Positions 11,166 through 21,098 are shown, numbered from the stretch's first letter. The stretch: 64,000 bases of DNA from Yponomeuta sedellus (GCA_934045075.1 OW203721.1:1610478-1674477); one strand, 5' to 3'. The notes: generated by a model from the sequence alone, not told the origin. Numbers and translations are program-made.

Positions 11166-12298
11166 AATCCTCAGTGTTACCACGAATAGTAGCTATTTTT
11201 ATATTTTATCATAATGAATTTACCTTACGTTCTTGAGTTAAGTACATCTGCGAAATTGTAGTAGTAATACAGCAAGCTTAATTGAAAGGAAACTCGCGAT
11301 GGCGGAGATAGGTTCCAAGTTTTTTAGATCTTGCATCTTCTTGACCCTTATGGGTTTTTCTTCGACAAAGACATTAGTCGTGACGGATATCCTTGTGACC
11401 TATGTGGTTTTTGGTTGACATTATCAGGAACACCAAAATCCAAAAACCTGAGTCGGTTAAAGACAATTTTTTTTATAAATACCCGATTCATAAGGTCGGT
11501 TTAATTTTGTTAGATGTTTGAGAGGGAACCAGAAGTAAAAGCAGCCTGAAATTTAAAGGATAGGTATGTGTTTTATTTTTTAGAAAAAGAAAAGTGCCAT
11601 TTTTCAGGATTGAAAGGTGGACCAGCGTATGCACCCGGTGGCGTCCTAAGATGAATAAAAGGGAAGCCAGCGGGAAATGGAGAGTGGAACTAGGCGTTAA
11701 AACGATTTTCAAAATCCGAAACATTTTTTTGTCAATCTTTTGCAGTTTACAAATAACTGAATAAAAGGAAATTATTAAGCAATCAAACGTTTTTTAAAAT
11801 TGTCACTTATATTTATCATTAATAAAAACAAGCGAAGGTGCATAGTGTATACGTGTATACAAACTTAACATCTTTCCTGTCCAAGACATAATTCAATTAC
11901 AATTCCCCACGTCCACAGTTATATAGTTGTATGAGCTAAGACTTAATGAAAATGAGTCAAATGTGACTCATGAACTCATTCCAATACACTCCTCTGAGTC
12001 GTATAGGACCCTTGGACAGGGAAGTTGTTAAAAAGTAATTGCTTCGCGCCGCGCCTTAACAATGCCTTAACGTTTAAAACAATATAATTATTCACTAGTA
12101 ATACACATTAAGTAAGATTCGTTGGATAAAAATCGGAGGGCATTCTATAACCTGAAACTTGGTGCACAATTGACAGAAAACTGTACAACGATTGTAAACA
12201 TTGCATTAAATTGGATAAATGTCGTATGGAAGAACGAAACACAACTTTAGGTATTTATTGGAATTCTGAACGGCCTATATCTACAATTATTGTATTAC
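11166..12298. other. Intergenic with a possible LINE fragment
   Basis: Around 11614-11700 on + the reading RWTSVCTRWRPKMNKR resembles the basic C-terminal tail of some LINE reverse transcriptases. It is too short and broken for a firm call. Nothing else recognised. Confidence 0.3.
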
Positions 12299-12472
12299 TA
12301 GCTGACCCAGCGAACTTCGTACCGCCTTCTATCGATTCTTAATTTTTTTCTCTCCGTAAGAACCATCCTCGTATTTCAAGGAATATTCTAAAAAAAAAAT
12401 AGCAAAATCGGTTCAGCTGCTCCCGAGATTTGCGCTTACCAACACATTCAGCGATTCATTTTTATATTATAG
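12299..12472 (+). repeat. 'agctgacccagcgaac' family repeat
   Basis: Full-length copy: 'ctagctgacccagcgaactt' to 'attcatttttatattataga'. Confidence 0.75.
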
Positions 12473-12616
12473 ATAAACATTTGACTTCATTTACTACTAA
12501 GCACAGATATGTAACGATGATAAAATAGAATAAGACACTTGCTTCATTCTACTTTTATTTTATTCTTAGCTCAAACCTTAGCTTTACAGATACATTCATA
12601 AGAGTAATTGTTCCAG

Positions 12617-12793
12617 GAATCTGATTTTGATGGTAGGTTTATCTTTCGCGATTTCGAAGTTCATTCAAAATTAATAACCCCTTCCGCGTCGAGCACGTTA
12701 CGTCCCGGTCCCAAACTAGGTCACTCCGTTGTGATAACCAAACAAGGAAATCCCAGTACGGCGGCCGACAGCGGGAGTCAAACAGAGGTCTAG
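12617..12793 (+). CDS. C-terminal exon of an unidentified gene, PDZ-ligand-like tail
   Basis: A good acceptor (ttgttccag|) precedes 58 codons in phase 0, from ESDFDGRFIFRDFEVHSKL through STLRPGPKLGHSVVI to STAADSGSQTEV and a TAG at 12791-12793. There is no ATG, so it can only be an exon. Its base composition is clearly richer than its flanks, and the Ser/Thr/Pro-rich tail reads like a real cytoplasmic C-terminus. The last residues T-E-V fit the class I PDZ ligand rule (S/T-x-hydrophobic). Known PDZ ligands of this type sit on channels, receptors, transporters and scaffold partners. That this protein is one of these is inference. I found no upstream exon that joins it, so the gene begins outside or in exons I missed. 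Confidence 0.5.
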   Translation, partial: ESDFDGRFIFRDFEVHSKLITPSASSTLRPGPKLGHSVVITKQGNPSTAADSGSQTEV

Positions 12794-12796
12794 GGA

Positions 12797-13930
12797 TTCG
12801 AAACCTTTGTATAGTTAATCAAGCCTGTTGCCGTTACACAGAAAACCATGGCTCCGATAATTTTGATACAATAATTTCAATAATATCGTTCTCTTATCAT
12901 CACTCATTGGATATGTTCTAATGTCCTTTGCACTGAAAAATGATTCTGCCTCTAACAGCATGATTATCTTTCACCTCTTCATATTTAAGTAAATTCTACT
13001 CCTCGTTCACAATATTGTACAAAATATTTACTTTAATTCTTACATGCATACCGACACATACGGAATGGTTTTTACTTCTCGCCTTTTTCATACAACGTGT
13101 TAATGAAGTAACGCAAAGCCTCAAAGCAGTTTCTTCTGCATCGGTAACTTAACTTCTAAGCAAAAGTTTAAAATTCATATATTTTTTTTCAAAAAAATTT
13201 CAGCCGGCCAAATTGACCGCGTCAAGGTTTACGCGGTCAAACTCGACGCCTTCAATTTATATACAACTATTTAGAAAAAGCAAACAGTAATTAATGGTAA
13301 AAGTTTAAAATTTACTTTGTATTTTTCATACAAATTTGAGCCGATCGAAATGATCGCGTGAAGTTTGACGGGGAAAAATATGAATTTTGTATAAAACTAA
13401 ATATTAATTTCAAACTTCTGGAAGTGGAAGTGAAAAAATATATTCAGGTTTTGCATGTTAGTTTAATAACACTTTGCCGATCGCAAATACTTATTCTAGA
13501 ATTTATCACCTTTAGGGCGGAATGTATATAAGTATATTAGAAGGTTATGTTTGTATGTTTGTTTTTTTTTTACTTGGTAAGGCAAGAAGAGAAGTTGCTG
13601 CTCAAATGACATCTATATTTTTCTTGACTCAAATCTAATTAAGAGCGTTTATGACGTCAGCATTCGCTCTCCATCGCACATTGTAACATTTTGATAATTG
13701 TAAAAAAATACACTTTTGTAGTTTCAAAAATGTGTTACTTTAGGTTGTGTACTGTTACTTGATATCATTGTTGGTTGTATTTTATCTCCGAGTTGATGTA
13801 GAATGTGGAACCTTCTTTTAGGTCACGCTAGTCCAAAGTTTTAAAAGTATTAATAAAGTAATGAATGTTTACTTAAAAAAAATCCCCTTTCGTGTTATGG
13901 CGTGATATGTCGTGGCATAATTTGTCGATC
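12797..13930. other. Downstream of the 12.6 kb exon; no further gene seen
   Basis: Probably starts with 3' UTR. Around 13205-13370 the block 'aattgaccgcgtcaaggttt' has loose echoes, suggesting a decayed repeat. No coding segment is supported. Confidence 0.35.
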
Positions 13931-14290
13931 ACAGCGGTGGTAGCTCAGTGGGTAGAACCATGGACTGGCAAGCGAGAGCCCCAGGTTCGATCCCGAGTGC
14001 GGGCATGTACCAATGACTTTGGTTAATTTCAAAGTTACGTACATTTGCGAATTTGTAGTCGCAATACCACACGCTATCGGTGAAGGAAAACATCGTGAGG
14101 AAACCCACGGCTTGGTTGGCTCCGCACGTATTGACTAGTCTTTCCTGTGGGCTTGGCCGACTAAGCTGTCAGGATGGTATAGGTGCTGGGCAAGCCTACA
14201 CTATCTATAAAACCATGTCCCAGGCACTACAGCGTCGGAGTGGTCCCTTCACCCATCTAGTGTGAGTGAGGATACTACTGGACACTGTAT
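13931..14290 (+). repeat. tRNA-derived SINE, family C
   Basis: The head 'agcggtggtagctcagtggg' carries an A box (TAGCTCAGTGGG), and 'ccaggttcgatcccgagtgc' carries a B box (GGTTCGATCC). The body runs through 'gaaggaaaacatcgtgagga' to 'ccaatcatcatcatc'. Related copies lie at 47221-47500 and, fragmentary, at 51865-52000. It lacks a complete cloverleaf, so it is not a working tRNA gene. Confidence 0.75.
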
Positions 14291-15204
14291 AAATCATCTC
14301 ATTACGTAGATGCAAAAAGGCCAATCATCATCATCAATATGTCGATAACGACTGGTTGGCATTTTAACAAGTAATAGAATACAGATTATTGGACAAACCT
14401 GTATTCTAATTCTGTTCATCGGCTCTAGAATAAACACGGAGATATGAAACATTTTTTGATTTTATGTTGTTATTGGCAAAACAAGGGAAGAACTTCTTCC
14501 TCCGCGTCTCTTTATCAACGTTTAAAGTCAGCAATTTTATTTTTTTATTTTATTTTAGCAAAGTTTAAAGTCAAGCAATTTTATAATTATATTTACAGTC
14601 ACGAAAATTTGCGAGTGAGACAAAATGCCGACGTCATAAAAATACCGCAACTACCAACATTTTTTTGTAAGTATATGTTCAAACTTTAGAAAATGCTGTG
14701 TGATTTCTACTAGTTTTAACTTTTCTGAGAGCTTGGGATATCGCTAAAGCTCCAAGAAATAGCTTTTAGTTATGGAATCACAAAAATGTTACTAATTACA
14801 CGTAGGTATTTCAATTATATAAATAGAAATCATTACTACCTAAAGATATCCCAGACCACAACATTTTATAATGTCTTATAGCTACATTATTAAATCTAAC
14901 AACTAACATCTACATACTAAAGCTATTTGGAATATTTTGATGACTAGAATTGCAGGTCTATTTAAATTTATTTTAAATAGAACTACTTTCTATTGAATTG
15001 TATAATAATTTTTTTTAGGAGAATCTTGGCAAAAATATATTGATAGTTTCTTTGGCAACCTAACTTATAATTCCGTGATCGCCGGGGAAGTACAGTACCA
15101 TCTCATTCAGTATTGGAACTCAGGTGTGCCTATATCGGACTAGACATGCCCTACCCGGGTAGTGCGACCACGCTCTGTTAATTAAGGACTTTGAAAAGAC
15201 TAAG
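14291..15204. other. Intergenic, no gene seen
   Basis: Very AT-rich. The + frame 14444-14689 is composed of AT-biased codons and has no supporting splice or start context. Confidence 0.4.
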
Positions 15205-15345
15205 TTAAGATAAGAATATTCTTTATTGTACACCAGAACAAAACAAACATAATATAATTACAAAGAAACAGTACTATTGACGGCCTTATTGCTTAGAGCA
15301 ATTTCTCCAGACAACCTACGATGGAAAGTTGTTGAAGGAAAAGTG
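15205..15345 (-). repeat. LINE 3'-end remnant
   Basis: 'agaatattctttattgtaca' to 'cttattgcttagagcaattt' recurs at 37897-38010 with the same order. Read on minus it ends in 'tacaataaagaatattc', a poly(A)-signal-like tail. It interrupts another repeat whose halves (15182-15204 and 15346-15440) are contiguous at 28670-28770. Confidence 0.5.
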
Positions 15346-15481
15346 AGTGAGTTTGGAGTTTTTTGTCCATTTTTTTCCACACTGATGTAGATTTTAAAAT
15401 GGACACCTAATTTAATTTGTAACGTTCATCAAGTCTCAGCTTTTGTGCTACTTTGGATAAAAACTTTTTAATTGATCAAAC

Positions 15482-15628
15482 GACGGACATCGAAATCGAG
15501 GCCGGCCTAGAAGACGGTGGAGAGGTGATCTCGACAACCATCTGCCGGAGTGGTCTGAGGCGGCCCAGGACAGGAAACTCTGGACTGAATTGGGGGAGGC
15601 CTTTGACCAGCAGTGGGACACAAAGTAA
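15482..15628 (+). pseudogene. C-terminal remnant of a LINE reverse transcriptase
   Basis: The + frame ending at TAA 15626-15628 reads GRPRRRWRGDLDN, then WSEAAQDRKLW, then GEAFDQQWDTK. The pattern GRP..RW..DL..., A.DR..W...GEAY.QQW is the classic C-terminus of lepidopteran non-LTR retrotransposon ORF2 proteins. Only about 48 codons remain, so the copy is 5' truncated and dead. Confidence 0.75.
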
Positions 15629-15720
15629 AAAAAATTGATCAATAAACCAATCAAGTGGGCAAAATAAAAAAGTGCGACTTTCCAGTAACTCCATTAATTG
15701 TCAAATTCTTTTTATAGTAG

Positions 15721-15895
15721 TAACAGACGATAGAACTTGGTTCGGGCCGGACAGCGGATTTGGCGTACCATCGGACCGAGCGAACACGAAATAGTACTAA
15801 TTGTGTTCGACAGACAACTTTCCAGACGAACGGATATGGCATGGAGCGTACCGAATCCGTTGACCGGACCGTACCAGGTTCGATCGTCTGTTAAT
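15721..15895. mobile_element. Short MITE with about 45-bp imperfect inverted ends
   Basis: The left end 'taacagacgatagaacttgg' matches the complement of the right end 'caggttcgatcgtctgtta' with few mismatches, and the similarity continues inward for about 45 bases. The motif ATAGTA flanks both sides, almost adjacent, and may be part of a target duplication. Confidence 0.65.
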
Positions 15896-16049
15896 AGTAT
15901 TAGCTCCACCAAACGTGTGATTCGTGCCATCGGACTACCCGGGTTGGGCTCAGACGCTACTTATTTTTTACGTCAACTATGGCACGTCACGACGTAAAAA
16001 TCGTATATTTGCAATGGGCATTGTCCTAAACATTAAAGTAATTACATCT

Positions 16050-16170
16050 TCTTCAGGCTATATTAGTCCACTGCTGGACATAGCCCTCCCCTAATAAGCG
16101 CAAGGTCGTGCCATCATTGGGTCCCCAACCCGCATGCCCAGCGTGGGGATTATGGACATTACCCTAACCC
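16050..16170 (+). repeat. LINE-derived repeat
   Basis: 'ttcttcaggctatattagtc', 'cactgctggacatagccctc' and 'cccgcatgcccagcgtgggg' match the repeat at 4035-4290 in the opposite orientation. Confidence 0.5.
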
Positions 16171-16210
16171 CTAATGAAGTATTTACATATGATACTTCAT
16201 TTTTAAGGTA

Positions 16211-16395
16211 CTAGCTGACCCAGCGAACTGCGTACCGCCTGCCATCGATTCTTTCTTTTTTTTCTTTTTCTCTCCCCGAAAAAACAATATCCGTACTTCA
16301 AGGAATATTCTAAACAAAGAGTTAGCGAAATCGGTACAGCTGCTCTCGAGATTTGCGCTTACCAACACATTCAGCGATTCATTTTTATCCGGCTT
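16211..16395 (+). repeat. 'agctgacccagcgaac' family repeat
   Basis: 'ctagctgacccagcgaactg' to 'accaacacattcagcgattc', with a T-rich internal expansion. Confidence 0.7.
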
Positions 16396-16795
16396 CGTTA
16401 TTCTAAAAAATAAATAAGTCACCTGAAATCGAATGTTTCAGCCTAGGATCTCAAAATAACGTCTTTACACGAAAATTAAAAACAGAACTTAAATTTCATA
16501 ATTGTCAGGACAATGCCCATCTCAATTTCTGCCCTTTATAAAACGTCTAGATAATTGCGATCAGATATCTTAAGTTTCATTGCAATCCGACACGTAGTTT
16601 GTGAATTAAACTATATACTTATGAGACTCGCCGGTTCAGGCACACCTTTAAACCTTCCGGGTAATGGCATAACAGTGCCTACATTAAATTGAACCTTATC
16701 AACTTGAAATAAAGTCCAAAATCATACTACCCTTGTTCGGTTCGATCATACTCGGTCAAGGGTTAAGTCATAGATCAATCTGAGGTAGGTGTTGT

Positions 16796-16801
16796 TTTAT
16801 T
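16796..16801 (-). promoter_or_regulatory. Candidate polyadenylation signal AATAAA
   Basis: AATAAA on the minus strand lies about 190 bases past the stop of the duplicated terminal exon (16983) and 360 past the stop at 17158. It is the first such hexamer I noticed downstream of either. Confidence 0.35.
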
Positions 16802-16982
16802 TCACATGTTAAATTGAACAAAAAAAAAAAGTAAAATAGACAGTAAAGCGCGCAGACTTGTATTTATCTATCGGGTCCCCCAGGGTTAGGTTCAATTTAT
16901 AGAGGGAACTATTATACCATTGCCTGGTAAAGAGTTAAGTCCGTGGGCCCCGCTACTCAAAATCATGTAACGCGTACATGGC

Positions 16983-17132
16983 CTAAGATACACACATCCT
17001 CGCGGATTTCCGCGTGAGTTCCTCATAGATTGACCCCTTACTGACACGGTTGCTTTTATCGACTCTGACGGGGCCCGGTGTTAACGAAAAGTGCCTCTTC
17101 TGCTCGGGGTCCTCAAACATTACCACTCTCTT
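16983..17132 (-). CDS. Tandem duplicate of the terminal exon (alternative or decaying)
   Basis: From the ATG at 17120 to the TAG at 16983, 45 codons are open, including EDPEQKRHFSLTPGPV and SKGSIYEELTRKSARMCVS. This parallels the exon 17158-17359, which has EGPEPRGRCFSL and AKGSIYQKLTKKSAKMCVH in the same place. The frame is open and changes such as K/R and Q/E are conservative, so selection may have acted on it. A convincing acceptor was not found: the sequence before it is purine-rich, with 'taagag|' the only phase-compatible option. It may be an alternative last exon, a recent duplicate losing function, or a downstream part of a longer 3' UTR. Confidence 0.4.
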   Translation of the reverse strand, partial: KRVVMFEDPEQKRHFSLTPGPVRVDKSNRVSKGSIYEELTRKSARMCVS

Positions 17133-17157
17133 ACAACTCAGTAAACATTAGGACGGC

Positions 17158-17359
17158 CTAATGTACACACATTTTGGCGGACTTTTTCGTGAGTTTCTGG
17201 TAGATGGACCCCTTAGCGAGGCTGGCGGGGCCCTTAGCGAGGTTGGAGGGGCCCCGTGCTAGGGAAAAGCAGCGCCCCCGCGGTTCAGGACCCTCGGCCT
17301 TCACGGCCTGGCCGCTCCGCAGCTCCGGGTTGGGCCCGTTCCATGCCATGTAGTCTTCC
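17158..17359 (-). CDS. C-terminal exon of a minus-strand gene with GPxxxLRxG repeats
   Basis: The acceptor gatcgcag| is followed by one base completing a Leu codon with exon 18465-18578. The frame then reads EDYMAWNGPNPELRSGQAV, then EGPEPRGRCFSLARGPSNL, AKGPASLAKGSIYQKL and a TAG at 17158. The GC-rich, third-position-biased sequence contrasts with its AT-rich flanks. The protein tail is made of short imperfect units (GPNPxLRxG, GPSNLAKG, GPASLAKG) and is basic at the end. I do not recognise the family. Phase continuity with the exon at 18.5 kb, and that exon's with 27.9 kb, makes this the likely end of the CUE-module gene at 33-42 kb. That link is inference. Confidence 0.6.
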
Positions 17360-17778
17360 CTGCGATCAAGAGTAAGCAGACTATTAACAAGTAGCAATGC
17401 CAGCCATAACGTTCACGTGGTTAACTGATTAGCCTATAGCCTATAGCACCATCATCCGCTCTTCCACTTTAAAGGGTATTTCTTCGCGAGGTAGTCTAGT
17501 ATGTAACCAATTGCATTGCAATAGCCCGTGCTACTTAACTCGGCGCCTCGCGCGTTTCGATATTCTTTGCGAGAGATGCCTATTTAATTTGCGCGGATTA
17601 TACCCCTGGAATGACAATGTACAGCTATTGTTTTGTAGACTACCAAATTGAGGCAATTAACAGCCACTGTCGTGCTTATATTATTCTATTGAAAAACTAT
17701 GTAAGTATTAGACTCTAGGGTTAGGTCAAGTGATTGTGTTATCTGAAAGTTATTATTTAATAAGAAGAAGGATTGACG

Positions 17779-17844
17779 AAACAAATATATATTGCGAATG
17801 TGAGTGGAAGAGCCCTTCCACTCACATTCGCAATATATTTGTTT
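17779..17844. repeat. Hairpin inside a LINE fragment
   Basis: 'attgcgaatgtgagtggaag' is followed after four bases by its exact complement. The outer stem continues with 'aaacaaatata' / 'tatatttgttt', differing by one TA. Confidence 0.85.
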
Positions 17845-18062
17845 GGTAAGGGACGTCCCATGCGGACATACATCGACCAAATAGGGGATGTATTAGCAAA
17901 GGGGAAGACAAAAAGTACCCAGCACCGGCGTGCGTGCATGCAACTAGAACGTTGACGAAGTGAAGGTGATCTGTCAGGATCGTGGCAAGTGGCAGTTCTT
18001 AGTCTCCACCCCTCTGGGATACAAGCGTGAGTTTATGTATGTATGTATGTATGTATGTATGT
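17845..18062 (+). pseudogene. LINE ORF2 C-terminal fragment with ATGT-repeat tail
   Basis: Frame 1 reads GRPMRTYIDQIGDVLAKGK then HRRACM. After a frameshift come VICQDRGKWQF and a stop. Directly after it lies (gtat)n at 18037-18062. The same C-terminal motif plus ATGT tail occurs at 26435-26545, so the microsatellite is the element's 3' tail. The fragment is 5' truncated and frameshifted. Confidence 0.65.
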
Positions 18063-18077
18063 CATTATTTAATCTAA

Positions 18078-18428
18078 TCTTAAAAGCCTATTTAGAGGCT
18101 AAAAATTCCACCCATGCCGGGATTCGAACCCGCGACCTCTTTCTATCCGTGCCAGTGCTCTACCAACTGAGCCAATGGGCGACTCACCGGCATCAGTGAA
18201 ATTTCAAACCCTTAACAATATTCTCCGTATTACGTACATGCAGCGACATCGACATAATACAGAGAATATTGTAAAGAGGTTCGAAATTTCACTGATGCCG
18301 GTGAGTCGCCCTCAGTTGGTGGAGCGCTGGCACGGATAGCCAGAGGTCGCGGTTTCGAATCCCGGCATGGGTGGAATTTTTAGCTTCTAAATAGGTTTTT
18401 AAAATTGTCCTTAGCACGGGTTAGTGCA
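18078..18428. repeat. tRNA-armed foldback element, most symmetrical copy
   Basis: The left arm (minus reading) and right arm (plus reading) each contain 'gtaatacagagaatattgt', 'ttcactgatgccggtgagtc', a B box (GGTTTCGAATCC or GGTTCGAATCC) and 'gaatttttagc'. The arms of about 160 bases meet at a centre of about 20 bases near 18239-18260. The right end keeps 'gtccttagcacgggttagtg'. The A-box region (TGGCTCAGTTGG) is intact in the left arm. Confidence 0.8.
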
Positions 18429-18464
18429 TTGAAAGAAAGAATATCATTAATCTGATCTACTCAC

Positions 18465-18578
18465 AATAGCAGACTGTCCTTCGGCCCGGTCCGCAGCGCG
18501 GGGTTGGGTCCCTTAGCCGCCACCGTGTAGCTGGACTTGTATCTCTCCTCGACCGTGCTCGTGGACTTCAAGATGGGC
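18465..18578 (-). CDS. Internal exon of the minus-strand GPNP-repeat gene
   Basis: The acceptor ccggcag| and donor |gtgagt bound 114 bases reading PILKSTSTVEERYKSSYTV then AAKGPNPALRTGPKDSLL. It enters in phase 2 and exits in phase 2. The next exon down (17359) supplies the missing base, giving SLLLEDYMAW. Upstream, the exon at 27849-27935 ends in phase 2 (AA|), giving TDRLKPILKS. GC content and codon bias are exon-like. The KGPNPALRTG unit is echoed by NGPNPELRSG in the next exon. Protein family unknown. Confidence 0.65.
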
Positions 18579-18954
18579 CTGCCGGGTTAGCCGCACACGA
18601 TTAGCTCACGGACAAATGAGCCCGCTGGAACTTAATGACATGGCAGTAAAGTTCAATATGAAAGAGCAGAGATACGATGTCAAATCGATGTGCCTATCAC
18701 GCAAGTGATCGCGTTTCTGTATTTTTATTGTTATCGTATCATAACGACTAGACTAGACTACGACTAGTCTACGACGACTACGACTTCCCCAACTAGACTA
18801 CGACGACAAGGGTGGGCCGAAACTTTTTACATTAATAATAATAATAATATTCATGGATATATTACACATATCTCGTTAGCCCTATACTAAGTACAACTAA
18901 ATGACTTGTGTTATAGATGCTAACTCGACGAAAGATTTAATACAATAAATACAT

Positions 18955-19080
18955 AGATAACATCCAAGACCCGAGACAAACTAGACAAGTTCGTTTCCTA
19001 GATGGACCCGGCTGGGGATCGAACCCGAGACCTTCGGTGGCACAGTCAGCGTGCCAAACCGCTGCGCCACCGAGGCCTTA
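18955..19080 (-). repeat. tRNA-derived SINE, family E
   Basis: On minus: 'ggcctcggtggcgcagcggt' (A-box region), 'tctcgggttcgatccccagc' (B box), then 'ttgtctcgggtcttggatgt'. It is tRNA-like by promoter motifs and the body has SINE character. Confidence 0.65.
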
Positions 19081-19084
19081 TATT

Positions 19085-19345
19085 TGAGGCGAGACATTAT
19101 ATTTGTAAAACTCTAAGGCAGCAAGCACTGAGCAGGCTGCGGGCCAGTGGCAACGACATCCTGGCGTGCATAGCGGACCGGTTTGACGGTCGCTTCCTAA
19201 CCCACTGGGGTTAGGATTCATTTAAATAGCAATAATAAGTACTAATATAGTGTAAGCAATTATCTGCGTAACTAACAATTTATTTTTGTATCCGTTTCTA
19301 ATATGGATTTGATTTAAAGTCTGAAATAAACGTTATATTATTATT
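19085..19345 (+). repeat. Possible LINE 3' end with (ATT)n tail
   Basis: A + frame ends LRASGNDILACIADRFDGRF, LTHWG and a stop at about 19214. About 100 bases follow with 'gaaataaacg' and a 'ttattattatta' tail. The layout (short C-terminus, short UTR, ATT repeats) is that of a truncated non-LTR element. The protein piece is not one I can place. Confidence 0.35.
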
Positions 19346-19944
19346 ATTAAGGTAAAAGAGCAGTTTCACACAATGTCTAAAAGATACTACTAATTAGTTT
19401 TGAACTAAATTTTAGCAACAGTTTTAAATATTTAATTCAATGCCAGCCGTTTTGCTACAGGCATTCCAATGTTGCTCCCTTAATAATATTGTTCCTACTC
19501 ATTATATTATGGAAATTTTTCCTATTCTGAAAAATAACTCCAGTACTGTATTTCGTTCACATCTCAAACGGCACGAGACATCTGAATAAACATTTTTAAG
19601 AGAGGATCACACCAAAATTACTGTTGCTAGAGTTGACCGTATTTTAGCGCTGACATAATATATATATACCTAAAGTACATATACTCAGTAGGTAAATCAA
19701 CATCCCCATGTTACGCGTTTCAATTGCAAAATGAACTTTGTAGCCTTGTCAATAAAGTTCAAGGGAGACAGCGCGCGACCACACATAGGTCAGTGTGGTG
19801 AATATGGAAAGAATTTGTCTGTTTTTATACGAGTTGAAGTTTGAATATTATATGCGTTCAAAGTACCTAGGAAAGTTTTACATGCCATAGAGATAGCAGG
19901 TGACAGACGACAGAATCAAAACATACACGTGATATCGATATCAA

Positions 19945-20290
19945 CCCTTTATATGTCCCCTCTGTTGGGGCACGGGTCTCTTCCTGTATCGCAGGAAGGT
20001 TAGGCCATACTCCACCTCGAGGGCCAAGTCCGGGTTAGTGGAGAATTGTAAGACAGCGGCGGGCCTTACTGTCTGAAGTTATCAAGCCGCCCATAAGGCC
20101 TCCGACAGCCATTACATGACAGCCGGCACCAACGGCTTAGCGTGCCTTGCGAAGCACGGAAGCGCTCGTATAAAATGGCACTAGCGGTAGTCACGGGACG
20201 AACACCCATCCTGCCCCTAAGCGCGCCTGTTGTTGCTTAACCAAAGTGATTGGTTCCAATCACTCAGTTCCGCTAGGCCACGAGTGCTTC
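19945..20290 (-). repeat. 5S-rRNA-derived SINE, near full length
   Basis: Order of blocks: 'cacgggtctcttcctgtatc', 'ggccaagtccgggttagtgg', 'gacagccggcaccaacggct', 'cacccatcctgcccctaagc', 'tgttgcttaaccaaagtgat', 'taggccacgagtgctt'. On minus the head carries the TTAAGCAAC and GGATGGGTG 5S boxes. Confidence 0.8.
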
Positions 20291-20334
20291 ACGTTACACG
20301 TTATACCCACAGGTACCTATGTGTAACTCACATC

Positions 20335-20824
20335 TAGGAGTGGGTCGTTGTCCGATTTTTCGACGACGAAACGCAACCGTTTTTTCTGGAACGAAAACAG
20401 GTCCTCGAAACGGTCCTCGTTCGCAACTGGTTTCATTGTATGCGAACGAGCAAGTCGCTGAGGACGGTCAAACGAGTGCGAACGAGACGAAATCACGAAA
20501 CATCGGAAAAAATAAGTTGTTTTACACGATATTCAATTGTATACTCATAGACATAAAGATTACTATCACAGACCAAAACGAACGGAACGAGCAAGGAGCC
20601 GACGACGACGTCGCAATGATCTCATTACGTTCTAGGCTCTATTAATATAGCACTAAAGGACATATCCGCGTCAAATAATCTAAGGACTGGTCTCGCGACG
20701 AACGAACGCTGGCACTGCTTTAGAGTCTCTGGCACTGCTTTATAATGAAACGTAAAACGGTCCTATCGTCGCGGAACACAAAACGGTCTTATAAAACGGT
20801 TCGTCTTTGCAACGATCACTCCTA
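20335..20824. mobile_element. hAT-type MITE with 8-bp target duplication
   Basis: The ends are 'taggagtgggtcgttg' and, inverted, 'taggagtgatcgttg'. Both sides are flanked by the same octamer CTCACATC (20327-20334 and 20825-20832). Eight-base duplications with T/CAGGAGTG-like ends are characteristic of the hAT superfamily. The 490-base interior shows repeated 'aacggtcctcgt'-type motifs and no transposase, so it is non-autonomous. Confidence 0.85.
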
Positions 20825-21056
20825 CTCACATCTTATACAAATAAGACCAATTTATTTGCAATTTCTAATTCCAATTCACAAAGTTGGTTCTTTCCGATCC
20901 TGTCGTCTGTCTTTTTAAGGGGTGCCTCAGTGTTAATTTGCGCCACCAATGTAAAAAATCTGTTCTTAAAATACGTTTTTGCAAAAGGTGGACTTCATAA
21001 ATAAACTTTAAACCATAAGTTTAAGTTAAACTTTAATAAAGGTGATCACGTTTTTT

Positions 21057-21098
21057 TTTTATTTTGTGTCAGCTATACTTAGCTGACACAAAATAAAA
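21057..21098. repeat. Perfect 19-bp hairpin, 4-base loop
   Basis: 'ttttattttgtgtcagcta' pairs exactly with 'tagctgacacaaaataaaa'. T-rich upstream. Confidence 0.85.

Noticed and set aside
13931..14010. Possible functional tRNA gene
   Set aside because: A and B boxes are present but acceptor and anticodon stems do not pair, and the sequence continues as a SINE body found elsewhere.
15737..15997. Overlapping plus and minus frames of 60-86 codons
   Set aside because: Explained by the short MITE with inverted ends at 15721-15895.
20319..20645. 108-codon plus-strand frame
   Set aside because: Lies within the hAT MITE, and the residues follow its internal repeat motifs.
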